Part shown: positions 23,375 through 32,770 of the stretch, piece by piece | Position numbering within the stretch: the stretch's first letter is position 1 | How the letters are laid out: each line of letters starts with the position of its first letter | NCBI RefSeq assembly: GCF_009915765.1 | Contig: NZ_JAABLQ010000004.1 | Span: forward strand, 203,847 to 267,846 | DNA length: 64,000 nt | Direction: 5' to 3' | From: Pannonibacter sp. XCT-53 | GTDB taxonomy: Bacteria > Pseudomonadota > Alphaproteobacteria > Rhizobiales > Stappiaceae | Position numbers and translations under genes: made by a program | Notes under the pieces: generated by a model | What the model was told of the DNA's origin: nothing | Databases searched by the model: none | Seen by the model: the letters and a program-made list of their open reading frames with translations, nothing else

Positions 23375-25072
23375 TCAGTCCAGCGCGCGGCTTTCCAGCA
23401 ACCGGCGGGCGATGACCTGGGCCTGGATTTCCGCGGCCCCCTCGAAGATGTTGAGGATGCGGGCATCGCAAAGAACACGGCTGATCTGGTACTCCAGCGC
23501 AAAGCCGTTGCCGCCATGGATCTGCAGCGCGTTGTCCGCCGCCGCCCAGGCCACCCGGGCACCGAGCAGCTTGGCCATGCCGGCCTCGAGGTCACAGCGC
23601 CGGCCGGAGTCCTTTTCCCAGGCCGAGAAATAGGTCAGCTGGCGGGCAATCATCAGCTCGGCCGTGATCAGCGCCAGCTTGTCCGAGACGCGCGGGAAGT
23701 TGATCAGCGCCTTGCCGAACTGGACGCGCTCCTCGGCATAGCGCAGGCCAAGGTCCAGCGCCGCCTGGGCGACACCCAGCGCACGGGCTGCGGTCTGGAT
23801 GCGGGCCCCCTCGAAGGTCTGCATCAGCTGCTTGAAGCCCTGGCCGGTTTCACCGCCGAGCAGGTTTTCCGCCTTCACCTCGAAGCCGTCAAAGGCGATC
23901 TCGTATTCCTTCATGCCGCGATAGCCGAGCACCTCGATCTCGCCGCCGGACATGCCCTCGGCCGGGAACGGGTCCTCGTCGGTGCCGCGCGGCTTTTCGG
24001 CGATGAACATCGACAGGCCCTTGTAGCCCGGCTCTTCGGGGTTGGTGCGGGCCAGCAGGGTCATGATGTCGGCGCGGACCGGATGGGTGATCCAGGTCTT
24101 GTTGCCGGAGATCTTCCAGACATCCCCGTCCAGCACTGCACGGGTGCGCAGGGAGGCCAGGTCGGAGCCGGTGTTGGGCTCGGTGAAGACGGCCGTCGGC
24201 AGGATCTCGCCGGAGGCGATCAGCGGCAGCCACTTCTGTTTCTGCTCTTCCGTGCCGCCGCACAGGATCAGCTCGCCTGCGATCTCCGAGCGGGTGCCCA
24301 GCGAGCCGACGCCGATGTAGGCGCGCGACAGCTCTTCGGAGACGACGCACATGCTCTCCTTGCCGAGGCCGAGCCCGCCGTATTCCTCCGGGATCGTCAG
24401 GCCGAAGACGCCAAGCTCGGCCATCTGGGCAATGACCTCGAGCGGGATGTAGTCATTCCTGAGGTGCCACTCATGCGCGTATGGCACCACCTTGTCCTCG
24501 GCAAAGCGGCGCATCTCGCCGCGGATCTGTTCCAGCGTCGCGTCAAGACCGCTGTCGCCGAAGGTCGAGCGGGAGGCCTGGTGACGGATCAGCTCCGCCA
24601 GCCGGGCGCGGACGGCCGGCGTGTTGCCCTCCGCCATCAGCTGCTCGATGGCCGGTGTGCGGGCAGCGGCGATCTCTGCCGCGCTCAGGCCCAGATCGCC
24701 GAGGCGGACGAATTCGCCCTGGTTCATCGGGATGCCGCCGAAGATCTGCGCCAGATACTCGGCAAAGCCCAGCCGGACGATCAGCTCCTCGATCTCGCCG
24801 TGGCGACCCTGCTCGCGCAGGCGCAGCTGATAGGCGTCCAGCTGGCGCAGCGCCTCGCCATAGGTCGCAAGCCAGGCGAGGCCGTGGGTTGCGCGCTGCT
24901 CGCGGTCCACCAGCTCGGACGAGATCTTGCCGCCCTTGCTGACCGCCTCGCGCACGCGGCGCGTGGCCGTGTCGACCAGCGAGCTGATCGTTTCGACGGC
25001 CGCGCGGGTCTGCGTCAGAAGCTCGTCTCCGGGCGCAGTCGGGGCACTGGCGCGGTTGAGGGCAGTGGTCAT
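23375..25072 (-). CDS. mcd: Acyl-CoA dehydrogenase, probable (2S)-methylsuccinyl-CoA dehydrogenase
   Basis: A 565-residue flavoprotein. The acyl-CoA dehydrogenase core (about 185-565) has AVFTEPNTGSDLASLRTRA, GNKTWITHPVRAD, RVQFGKALI, QIHGGNGFALEYQ and the catalytic Glu within IFEGAAEIQ. About 180 extra N-terminal helical residues precede it. That long N-terminus and overall size match Mcd of the ethylmalonyl-CoA pathway, which oxidises methylsuccinyl-CoA to mesaconyl-CoA. Other pathway genes are not nearby, so the substrate is inferred. A good AAGGGA ribosome-binding site supports the ATG at 25072. Confidence 0.75.
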   Translation of the reverse strand: MTTALNRASAPTAPGDELLTQTRAAVETISSLVDTATRRVREAVSKGGKISSELVDREQRATHGLAWLATYGEALRQLDAYQLRLREQGRHGEIEELIVRLGFAEYLAQIFGGIPMNQGEFVRLGDLGLSAAEIAAARTPAIEQLMAEGNTPAVRARLAELIRHQASRSTFGDSGLDATLEQIRGEMRRFAEDKVVPYAHEWHLRNDYIPLEVIAQMAELGVFGLTIPEEYGGLGLGKESMCVVSEELSRAYIGVGSLGTRSEIAGELILCGGTEEQKQKWLPLIASGEILPTAVFTEPNTGSDLASLRTRAVLDGDVWKISGNKTWITHPVRADIMTLLARTNPEEPGYKGLSMFIAEKPRGTDEDPFPAEGMSGGEIEVLGYRGMKEYEIAFDGFEVKAENLLGGETGQGFKQLMQTFEGARIQTAARALGVAQAALDLGLRYAEERVQFGKALINFPRVSDKLALITAELMIARQLTYFSAWEKDSGRRCDLEAGMAKLLGARVAWAAADNALQIHGGNGFALEYQISRVLCDARILNIFEGAAEIQAQVIARRLLESRALD

Positions 25073-25310
25073 GGGTCCGTCCCTTTGCGTTTGTTGTTCG
25101 CGGCGTCGAAATCCGGCAAGCATGTTGCGTTGCACCTTACGCTTTGTCGAGGGCTGTGGATGTACGCCTTTTGGCTGACGGCCGCGGTTTTCTGCCTCAG
25201 GGGCTGGTCCGGGCCCGTGGCTGGCGCCGCCCGGGACTGCTGCGGTGCCGCGTCCGGCGGCCCGGCGTGGCAGGGTTGACGCCGGCCCCGGCGACAGGCG
25301 AGATCAGGGC

Positions 25311-26207
25311 ATGATGCCCCGGCCCGCCCTCAGCGCCCCCTTGCGCGATGCCTATCGTGTCCTTGCCGACGCCTTCGGTCATTTCAACACCGATGATGGC
25401 TGGGCGATGGCGAGCCATGTGGCGCTGTCCACTCTCCTTGCGCTGTTTCCGTTCCTGATCTTCATCGCAGCACTTGCCGGCTTTCTGGGCTTCGGCGAGG
25501 CCGCGCCGCGGGTGTCGCAGCTGATCTTCGATGCCTGGCCCGATGCGGTCGCGGCCCCGGTCGCCAACGAGATCAGCAAGGTGCTCACCGTTCCGCGCGG
25601 CGACCTGCTGACCTTCGGCGTCATCGCCGCGCTGTGGTTCTCCTCGAACGGCGTCAGCGCCGTCCGTGTCGCCCTCAACCGCGCCTACCGGGTCACAGAG
25701 ACCCGGAATTTCCTCGTCCTGCGCCTGCAGTCCATCCTGGTGGTGCTGTTCGGGGCCGTTGCCCTCATCGCCTTCACGCTGCTCATCGTCCTTGCCCCGC
25801 TGGCGATGGCGGCCGCGCAACGGTTCGCGCCGGCGCTGGCCGCCTGGTTCGACCAGCTCCATGTCGCCCGCTACGTGGTGGCGGGGCTCATCAGCACGGC
25901 CGGCCTTCTCGTGGTGCATGTGGTGCTGCCGGCCGGTCGGCGGCAGCTTCTCGACATCCTGCCCGGCGTCCTGCTGACGCTTGCGCTCTGGATCGGCTCC
26001 GGCATGCTGTTCGGCATGTATCTGGCGACCTATGCCAACTATGTCTCCACCTACGCCGGGCTGGCCGGTGTCATGACGGCGCTCGTGTTCCTGTACATGG
26101 TGGCGCTGGCGCTGCTGGCCGGCGGCGAGCTCAACGCATCCCTGCTGCGGGCGCGCCGGATCAGACAGCGTCGGCGGGCGGGGGAGGGGTCCGCTTCCGC
26201 CGGATGA
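25311..26207 (+). CDS. YihY/virulence factor BrkB family membrane protein
   Basis: A 298-residue inner-membrane protein with six spans. The diagnostic region is DGWAMASHVALSTLLALFPF near the N-terminus, followed by LWFSSNGVSAVRVALNRAY and VSTYAGLAGVMTALVFLYM. The family was once called RNase BN in error. The two adjacent ATGs (25311, 25314) make the exact start ambiguous. Its 3' end overlaps the convergent EamA gene by 47 bases. Confidence 0.9.
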   Translation: MMPRPALSAPLRDAYRVLADAFGHFNTDDGWAMASHVALSTLLALFPFLIFIAALAGFLGFGEAAPRVSQLIFDAWPDAVAAPVANEISKVLTVPRGDLLTFGVIAALWFSSNGVSAVRVALNRAYRVTETRNFLVLRLQSILVVLFGAVALIAFTLLIVLAPLAMAAAQRFAPALAAWFDQLHVARYVVAGLISTAGLLVVHVVLPAGRRQLLDILPGVLLTLALWIGSGMLFGMYLATYANYVSTYAGLAGVMTALVFLYMVALALLAGGELNASLLRARRIRQRRRAGEGSASAG

Positions 26208-27123
26208 GCAGGATCGCCGCCACCACAAGCCCCATGCCGGCGATCTGGACCGGCGCCAGCCGCTCGCCGAACAGGAAGTAGCTCTCGATCGTCGTGGCCA
26301 CCGGCACCAGATAGAACAGCGAGGCAACCTCGGCCACGGCGCCGGCCCGGATCAGGTACATCAGCAGCAGGATGGCGCCGATCGACAGCACGAGCACCAG
26401 CCAGGCCAGCGCAAACGCGAATTGCGGGCTCCAGTCGATCTGCCAGCTCTCTCCGAGCGTCATGGGCAGCGACACGATCAGCGCGCCGACATACTGCCAC
26501 ACCGTGGCGGTGACGTGATCCGTCGCAGGCACGAAGCGCTTCTGGTACACGGTGCCGAAGCTCATGGCGAGAACGGCCGCCGCCATCGCGGTGATCGTGG
26601 CAATCGTGATCCCCGATCCGTCGAGGCCGAGCTTCGGCCCGACGATCAGCACCAGCCCGAGCGAGCCGAGCGCCATGCCGGCCCAGTGGCGCGGGCCGAT
26701 CCGGTCACCGAGCAGCCACCCGGCCGCCAGGGCCGTCAGCACCGGCTGCAGTCCGACCATCAGCGCGCTGGCGCCGGCCGGCATGCCGCGATCAATTGCC
26801 CAGAAGACGCCACCGAGATAAATCCCGTGAACAAGCATGCCGGTGACAATGCAGTGCAGGATTGCCGGCGTGTTGTTTGGCCATTTTGATCCTGCTGCAA
26901 CTGCGAAGACAAGCAGGAAGGGAAGTACAGCAAGGTATCTTACCGAGAGAAAGACAAATGGATCTGCGTAGGGCGCGCCCAGCTTCGAGCCAATGAAGCC
27001 TGTCGACCAGAGCAAAACGAAAAGACCTGGCGCTATGGTTGCAAGAATTGGCTTTTGCACGCGGAGTGTCCACTGTTTATGGCCTGGACCGAATCCAAAC
27101 TGAATAGAATTTGGGCTCTTCAC
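26161..27123 (-). CDS. EamA/DMT family transporter
   Basis: A 320-residue protein with ten membrane segments in two EamA repeats. Landmarks are FVLLWSTGFIGSKLG at the start of repeat one and the conserved LQPVLTALAAGWLLGDRI, with LFYLVPVATTIESYFLFGE in repeat two. Members export metabolites; the substrate is unknown. The A+T-richer first 90 codons contrast with the rest of the gene. Confidence 0.88.
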   Translation of the reverse strand: MKSPNSIQFGFGPGHKQWTLRVQKPILATIAPGLFVLLWSTGFIGSKLGAPYADPFVFLSVRYLAVLPFLLVFAVAAGSKWPNNTPAILHCIVTGMLVHGIYLGGVFWAIDRGMPAGASALMVGLQPVLTALAAGWLLGDRIGPRHWAGMALGSLGLVLIVGPKLGLDGSGITIATITAMAAAVLAMSFGTVYQKRFVPATDHVTATVWQYVGALIVSLPMTLGESWQIDWSPQFAFALAWLVLVLSIGAILLLMYLIRAGAVAEVASLFYLVPVATTIESYFLFGERLAPVQIAGMGLVVAAILLIRRKRTPPPPADAV

Positions 27124-27229
27124 GACTTGAAAATGACGTAGCGTGTTGAGCGGATGTTAACTGCTCCCGCGCCATGGTCGAGCGGACACGAAAGCTGTCC
27201 TTGCGGACGGTTGTTAAGGGTTTCGCGCA

Positions 27230-29275
27230 ATGAGCCGTGCTTTTCAATCCCCCTCGTCTGTCACCGGACCGGATGCCGTCGCTGAAGGGGCCGGCCTCCT
27301 GTCCGGCATGACTGTCCGGTTCCGGATCATCATCCTCAGCCTGATCTCGACCCTCGGCCTGATCGCTGTCGGCTCGGTGTTCTGGTGGAGCCAGTCGCGT
27401 GTGGACAGCGCATTCCTCGCCTCGGGTGAGAACACGGCCCTGTCGCGCGCGACGCTGGACCTGCTCGTGGCAGCCGACGACCTGAGGCTGCTGGAAAAGG
27501 GCTACCTGGTCGCCCCCTCCGACGCCGCCCATGCTGCCCTGCTGGCCGGGCATCAGGAAACGGTCGCACGGCTTGCCCAGGTGCGCCAGATCCCGGCAGC
27601 AGCGGGACTGTCCGCGCAGACGGCCGACATCGCCGACACGCTGGACGGGATCGTCGGTGCCTTCAACCAGCTGCATGACGTGCAGGAGACGATCGGCTTC
27701 GATGCGGCCTCCGGCCTGCGCGCCCAGCTGGCCGACCTGTCCGGCAAGGCCAAGACCCGGATCGACGACGAGCTGAAGTTCGGCGGCAACTCGGACTTCG
27801 AGAAGCTCGCGCGCACCGTGATGGACGTGCAGCTGTCGGAAAGCCGGTTTACCCAGTCGGGCGGCAAGCCGGACCTGCGGGAGGCCTTCGAGAAGTCCTA
27901 TGCCGTGTTCCAGAAGCTGATCGGTCGCGTCTACATCCCGAACGAGGTGAAGGCCGAGATCGAGGGTCACATGACCGCCTACAAGGCTGCCTTCGATGCC
28001 TACGCCGCCGCGCTCCAGGACCGGCAGACCAAGATCACGCTGGCGGAGGACCTCTTTGGCCTGCTGCCGCCGCATATCGAGGCGCTGCTGACCGCCGCCC
28101 AGACCGGCGATGCGGCTGCACGCAGCGAGCTGGAAGAGATCCGCACCCTGTCCTCCAAGGTGATGTATGGCGTCATCGGCGCGCTGGTCGTGGTGCTCTC
28201 CGGCCTTGCGATCATGATCGGACGCTCGATTGCAGCGCCTCTCGCCAGCCTGCAGACCTCGATGGAGGTGCTGGCCTCCGGCAAGACCGACATCCAGCTG
28301 CCGGCCGGGACTGGCCGCGACGAGATTTCCGCGATGGTTCGGACCGTGCGTGTCTTCCGCGACAACGCGGCCGAGCGCTACCGCCTCGCGGCGGAGCAGG
28401 CCCGGGAGAACGAGGGCCGTGATGCCCGCGTGGCCCGGCTCGAGGCGATCATTTCCAACTTCGAGGCCGCGGTGCAGCGCTCGCTCGACAGCCTCGACCA
28501 CGCCTCCCGGGATCTGGACAAGGCCTCCAGCGCCGTGGAAACCGCATCCGACGAGGTGGCCGCCCTTGCCGACCAGGCCGGCAACAGCGTCCGCGTCGCG
28601 GCGCAGAACGTGACCTCTGCCGCCGGGGCGACCGAGGAACTTGCCGCCTCGATCCGCGACATCGCCTCGCAGGCCGGCCGCTCGACCCAGGTTGCCAAGC
28701 GGGCCGTGGCCGGTGCCGACAGCACCTTCTCCACCATGCAGGACCTCTCCAGCGCCGCCGACCGGATCGGCGCCGTCATGAGCCTGATCCGCGACATTGC
28801 CAACCAGACCAACCTGCTGGCGCTGAACGCGACCATCGAGGCCGCCCGTGCAGGGGAGGCCGGCAAGGGCTTCGCGGTCGTGGCGGCGGAAGTGAAGCAG
28901 CTCGCCGACCAGACCGCCAAGGCGACCGAGGACATCGCCAAGCAGGTCGAGGCCATCCAGAGCGCCTCCGCCGGGGCCGTGACCGCGATTTCGGAAGTTC
29001 GCGACATCATCGCCGACATGGACGGGCTAGCCTCCGCCGTCGCTCAGGCGGTCGAGCAGCAGGACCGCGCCGTGTCGGGCATTTCCCGCAACGTCGCGGA
29101 TGCCTCGAACCGCTCCGAGGAGGGCGCCGACCGGATGACCGCCGTCGTCAGCGCGACCGACCATGCCCGGGCCTCGGGCGACGAGGTCGACCGCCTGTCG
29201 AAGGTGCTCTCCGAGCAGGCGGCCCTGCTGCGGCGCGAGGTGCGGCAGTTCCTTGACGGGGTCCGCGCGGCCTGA
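27230..29275 (+). CDS. Methyl-accepting chemotaxis protein
   Basis: A 681-residue chemoreceptor. TM1 lies at about 30-50 and TM2 at about 305-328, with a large helical periplasmic sensor domain (about 250 residues, HBM/TarH-like) between them. A HAMP domain follows (about 328-380), then the signalling domain with hairpin tip IANQTNLLALNATIEAARAG and GKGFAVVAAEVKQLADQT. It has no C-terminal NWETF-type pentapeptide. The ligand is unknown. No other chemotaxis gene is in the window. Confidence 0.95.
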   Translation: MSRAFQSPSSVTGPDAVAEGAGLLSGMTVRFRIIILSLISTLGLIAVGSVFWWSQSRVDSAFLASGENTALSRATLDLLVAADDLRLLEKGYLVAPSDAAHAALLAGHQETVARLAQVRQIPAAAGLSAQTADIADTLDGIVGAFNQLHDVQETIGFDAASGLRAQLADLSGKAKTRIDDELKFGGNSDFEKLARTVMDVQLSESRFTQSGGKPDLREAFEKSYAVFQKLIGRVYIPNEVKAEIEGHMTAYKAAFDAYAAALQDRQTKITLAEDLFGLLPPHIEALLTAAQTGDAAARSELEEIRTLSSKVMYGVIGALVVVLSGLAIMIGRSIAAPLASLQTSMEVLASGKTDIQLPAGTGRDEISAMVRTVRVFRDNAAERYRLAAEQARENEGRDARVARLEAIISNFEAAVQRSLDSLDHASRDLDKASSAVETASDEVAALADQAGNSVRVAAQNVTSAAGATEELAASIRDIASQAGRSTQVAKRAVAGADSTFSTMQDLSSAADRIGAVMSLIRDIANQTNLLALNATIEAARAGEAGKGFAVVAAEVKQLADQTAKATEDIAKQVEAIQSASAGAVTAISEVRDIIADMDGLASAVAQAVEQQDRAVSGISRNVADASNRSEEGADRMTAVVSATDHARASGDEVDRLSKVLSEQAALLRREVRQFLDGVRAA

Positions 29276-29309
29276 TCACTCTGCCTGATCACTCTGCCTG
29301 ACCGGGCTG
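29271..29309. repeat. Tandem array, 3 x 13 bp, starting at the MCP stop codon
   Basis: CCTGATCACTCTG occurs twice in exact tandem (29271-29296) and a third, degenerate unit follows. The first unit contains the MCP TGA stop, so the stop region itself has been multiplied. Confidence 0.75.
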
Positions 29310-29541
29310 CAGATCCGGGCTCCCTCTCCGGGCCACTTCCGGGTCATGTTTTCGTGGGGCGCGCGGCCAAGGGTCGCGCGCCTTCGCGTTGTGGTTCCTC
29401 CTGTCTGGTTCTTCCCCCGCCGGCCGTGCACTCTATCCCCCGTTTGCCGTGGCCCGGGCCGGAACGCCTTTGCCTTGGGCGCGGCGCTCCGCTATCCCTG
29501 TCCGGCTTCGCATGTCGGAATTACCCATGACAGGAGTGGTC

Positions 29542-30732
29542 ATGCAGGACAGCATCGTCATCGTTGGCGCCGGTCAGGCCGGCGCCCAGGTCGCCCAGTC
29601 GCTGCGTCAGGGCGGCCATGCCGGGTCCATCCGCCTCATTGGCGAGGAGGCGCATCCGCCCTACCAGCGCCCGCCGCTGTCGAAGAAATTCCTCGCCGGG
29701 GAAACGGACGCAGAAGGCCTGTGGCTGCGACCCGCAGCCTTTTACGAGACACAGTCAGTTGATCTCCTCACGGGGAGCGAAGTCGCCGCCATTGACCGCG
29801 ATGGTCACGCCGTCGTCCTGTCGACGGGTGAGCGCGTGCCCTATGACAAGCTGGTGCTGGCAACCGGCACGCGGGCGCGCCGCATTCCGGTGCCGGGCGC
29901 CGATCTCGCCGGTATCCTGACCTTGCGCTCCATCGCCGATGTGGACCGGATCCGGTCGGCCCTGGCGGCACAGGAGCGTCTGGCCGTGATCGGCGCCGGT
30001 TACATCGGTCTCGAGGTTGCCGCCGTTGCACGCGCCATGGGCAAGACGGTCACGGTGATCGAGGCGCAGGACCGCGTGCTGAAACGTGTCGTCTCGCCCG
30101 TCATTTCCGCCTTCTACGAGGCGCTGCACCGGTCGAAGGGCGTCGACCTGCGGCTGGACACGGGCCTCTCGGGCCTTGAGGGCGCGGAGGGGGCCGTCAC
30201 CGGCGTCCGTCTCGCTGATGGCAGCCTGGTCCCGGCTGGCCTCGTGCTGATGGCCGTGGGTGCGGAGCCGAATGACGCGCTGGCCGAGGCGGCCGGGCTC
30301 GAGACCGACAACGGCATCCTCGTCGATGGCGGCGGACAGACCAGCGATCCGGACATCTATGCCGCCGGCGACTGCACCCGCTTCTTCCTGCCGCGCTATG
30401 ACCGCTCCGTGCGGCTGGAAAGCGTGCAGAATGCCATTGACCAGGCCAAGGTCGTCGCCCAGTCGATCCTGGGTCAGGAGGTGGACTATGATCCGCTGCC
30501 CTGGTTCTGGTCCGACCAGTATCACGTCAAGCTGCAGATCGCGGGCCTGTCGGAAGGCTATGACGAGGTCGTCACCGTGGGCGAACCGGCCGAGGACAAG
30601 TTCTACGTCGCCTATCTGCAGAAAGGCCGGCTGATTGCCGTCGACAGCATCAACTCGCCGCGCTCGCACATGATGGCCCGCAAGGCGATCGGCGAGCCCT
30701 GGCGCGCCGATCTTCTGCCCGCCGCAGCCTGA
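29542..30732 (+). CDS. FAD-dependent ferredoxin/rubredoxin reductase
   Basis: A 396-residue flavoprotein. The FAD-binding GxGxxG is in IVIVGAGQAGAQVA (about 5-18), with YQRPPLSKKFL shortly after. The NAD(H) dinucleotide site is AVIGAGYIGLEVAAVARAMG, and the second FAD motif is DIYAAGDCTRF. It matches oxygenase-coupled ferredoxin reductases such as putidaredoxin reductase. Start chosen at 29542, where CAGGAG precedes the ATG. No ferredoxin gene is adjacent. Confidence 0.92.
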   Translation: MQDSIVIVGAGQAGAQVAQSLRQGGHAGSIRLIGEEAHPPYQRPPLSKKFLAGETDAEGLWLRPAAFYETQSVDLLTGSEVAAIDRDGHAVVLSTGERVPYDKLVLATGTRARRIPVPGADLAGILTLRSIADVDRIRSALAAQERLAVIGAGYIGLEVAAVARAMGKTVTVIEAQDRVLKRVVSPVISAFYEALHRSKGVDLRLDTGLSGLEGAEGAVTGVRLADGSLVPAGLVLMAVGAEPNDALAEAAGLETDNGILVDGGGQTSDPDIYAAGDCTRFFLPRYDRSVRLESVQNAIDQAKVVAQSILGQEVDYDPLPWFWSDQYHVKLQIAGLSEGYDEVVTVGEPAEDKFYVAYLQKGRLIAVDSINSPRSHMMARKAIGEPWRADLLPAAA

Positions 30733-30736
30733 CGGA

Positions 30737-31750
30737 TCATGGCGTGCCGTAGAGCGCCTTGAACCGGGCCTCGACCGCCGGGGCCCGGTCATAGTGATGG
30801 ATCACGGCGAAGCGCTCGCCGGCCCGGGTCAGGACCACGCCGTCCTCGAAGCGCGGCAGCGTTGCCGGGTCGGCAAAGGCGCCGGGGCTTTTCGACGGTT
30901 CCATCAGCGTGCAGGCGTGCAGGGTCCAAGGCTGCTGCCAGTCGGTCAGCAGCGTGATCCGGCCGAAGGCGCCGAAGGACAGGAGCTGGTTGAAGGCGAT
31001 CTGGTCGCCGATGCGCTTGCTCTGGTCGAAGTAGTAGTTCGCCAGCATCAGCTCCAGCATCGGCTCGAACCGGCCGGCAAAGAAGCCGCAGCAGATCACC
31101 GGCTTGCCCGCGACACGGCGCAGCGCGTGCTTGCCGAAGGCCTTGATCGTCATGCGGTGGTTCCAGGGATCGTCATGCGTGATGCCTTCCACCGAGGCGA
31201 GCAGGTCCTTGTCCGCCGGCAGGTTCGCGGCGATCCAGTCGAAGGGATTGCACTGGAACGCCACATCGCGGGCGTCGGAGAAGGCCAGGAACCGGAACGT
31301 CTCGCCGGTGCGCTCGGCGTGGTCGCGCAGGAGTTCGCTCGAGTGGAAGAAACGGCGGTCGTGGATCTTGTCGCGGAAGCGCAGGATGCGGCGCGTCCAG
31401 GTCCAGCGGCCGTCGACCCTGAGCTTGCGGCCGTCGAGATGGTCGGCCAGTTCCTCGTCGAGCTGGCTGTAGCGGTAGCGCGGGCCATCCTGGCGATAGG
31501 TGAAGACGACGGCGCCCTGCGCCTCCATCCAGCGCACCAGCTCGGCGTCGACGTCATAGGCGACGACGAAGATGCGCCCGGCAAATCCCGTTGCCTTCAG
31601 CGAATTGAACCACACGGCCATGTCGGCCGGCCGGTAGCCGGAGACGGCGGTGACGATGGCGTCCAGCGGGCCGTCGGAGCGGATCGGCTCCACCGGGGTG
31701 CTGTGCCAGCCCGGAACAGTGGGAACGGGCAGGGCGGATCTGGTGCTCAT
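30737..31750 (-). CDS. Glycosyltransferase-like protein, unknown specificity
   Basis: A 337-residue protein. The N-terminal half has a Rossmann-like pattern (LDAIVTAVSGYRPADMAVWF, then FVVAYDV) and FLAFSDARDVAFQCNPFDW resembles the metal-binding D-x-D strand of GT-A glycosyltransferases. The C-terminal HHYDRAP could include a further metal ligand. Donor and acceptor cannot be stated. It is 11 bases downstream of the alpha/beta hydrolase gene and probably cotranscribed. Confidence 0.6.
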   Translation of the reverse strand: MSTRSALPVPTVPGWHSTPVEPIRSDGPLDAIVTAVSGYRPADMAVWFNSLKATGFAGRIFVVAYDVDAELVRWMEAQGAVVFTYRQDGPRYRYSQLDEELADHLDGRKLRVDGRWTWTRRILRFRDKIHDRRFFHSSELLRDHAERTGETFRFLAFSDARDVAFQCNPFDWIAANLPADKDLLASVEGITHDDPWNHRMTIKAFGKHALRRVAGKPVICCGFFAGRFEPMLELMLANYYFDQSKRIGDQIAFNQLLSFGAFGRITLLTDWQQPWTLHACTLMEPSKSPGAFADPATLPRFEDGVVLTRAGERFAVIHHYDRAPAVEARFKALYGTP

Positions 31751-31761
31751 CGTCCGCCCCC

Positions 31762-32562
31762 TTATCGCGCCGCGCTGGCTTCGAGAATGAGCCGGATCAC
31801 CGCCTGCGGGTTCTCCAGATGCGGCATGTGGCCCATGCCGTCGAACAGGTGGCAGGCAATGGTGCCCGGCAGGGCGTTCGCCTGATGCACCGGCAGCACC
31901 CGGTCCTGCCGGCCCCAGATCAGCTTCACCGGCATGCCGAGGTCGGCAAGCGCATCGCGCGGCAGGGTCTTCTGCCCGTCGCCGTCCAGGATGTCCTCGA
32001 CGATGGTGGTCAGGGCCTCGATGGCGCCGGGCCGCTGGCGCAGCTCGGCCGCATGGCGGGCAAAGAGGCGCGGCATGCGGAAGCCGAAGCCGAAGAACTG
32101 CTCGAGCAGCGGTTCCAGCGCGGCCTCGTCGGCGGTCTGGGCATAGCGGCGCAGGAGCTTGTGGTTGATCTCCGTGCCGAAACCTCCGGGGGCAAGAAGG
32201 GTGAGGCTGGCAACGCGTTCCGGTGCCCGCATGGCGACCAGCGCCGCCACCGCGCCGCCCATGGAATGGCCGACCAGATGCACCGGCGCGAGATCCAGCG
32301 CCTCCAGAGACCGGATCACGGCCTTGGCGGAAACACCGGCGTTGCCGATCGTCGGCCAGTCGAGCGCCTTGCCGTGGCCCGGCAGATCAAAGGCGATGGT
32401 CCGCCGGCGGGTGGACAGGCCCGTCTGGATGTTCAGCCAGGTCTGGTGGTCGCCACCAAATCCGTGCAGCAGCACGATCGGGGCGCCGGCGCCGTCGCCC
32501 TGGACGTGATGGGGCAGGGAGGCCCTGCTCTGGGGCAGAAGCGGACTGGCCGGGCTGGACAT
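31762..32562 (-). CDS. Alpha/beta fold hydrolase
   Basis: A 266-residue hydrolase. The oxyanion element is VLLHGFGGDHQTW, the nucleophile elbow is LVGHSMGGAVA (Ser), the acid is in IWGRQDRVLP (Asp) and the catalytic His is in GMGHMPHLENP. It resembles the small-molecule esterase and C-C hydrolase group (for example the E2-independent acetoin-type hydrolases). Substrate unknown. The ATG at 32562 was chosen over 32652, which gives a poorly conserved extension. Confidence 0.9.
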   Translation of the reverse strand: MSSPASPLLPQSRASLPHHVQGDGAGAPIVLLHGFGGDHQTWLNIQTGLSTRRRTIAFDLPGHGKALDWPTIGNAGVSAKAVIRSLEALDLAPVHLVGHSMGGAVAALVAMRAPERVASLTLLAPGGFGTEINHKLLRRYAQTADEAALEPLLEQFFGFGFRMPRLFARHAAELRQRPGAIEALTTIVEDILDGDGQKTLPRDALADLGMPVKLIWGRQDRVLPVHQANALPGTIACHLFDGMGHMPHLENPQAVIRLILEASAAR

Positions 32563-32696
32563 GGTCGGTTCCTTGTCGCAATCATCTCGGCACACTGATA
32601 GCGGTGGCCGGCGCCAAAGGAAAGCAGCCGGCGGCGCGGGTGCTGGTGCCATCCCTTCGGCAAAAGGACGGATGGACAGGGACGGCAGAGTGGACT

Positions 32697-32706
32697 AAAT
32701 CGATTT
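32697..32706. promoter_or_regulatory. LacI-type operator-like palindrome
   Basis: AAATCGATTT is a perfect 10-bp palindrome with a central CG pair, the form of many LacI-family operators. It lies 65 bases before the sugar-kinase start in the shared upstream region. No LacI-family gene is in the window. Confidence 0.35.
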
Positions 32707-32770
32707 AAATGGCGGTCTCCCGCCACTCCGGCCCGCTGCCGGTTCGATCAGTCTTGCCGTGGAACCCTTC

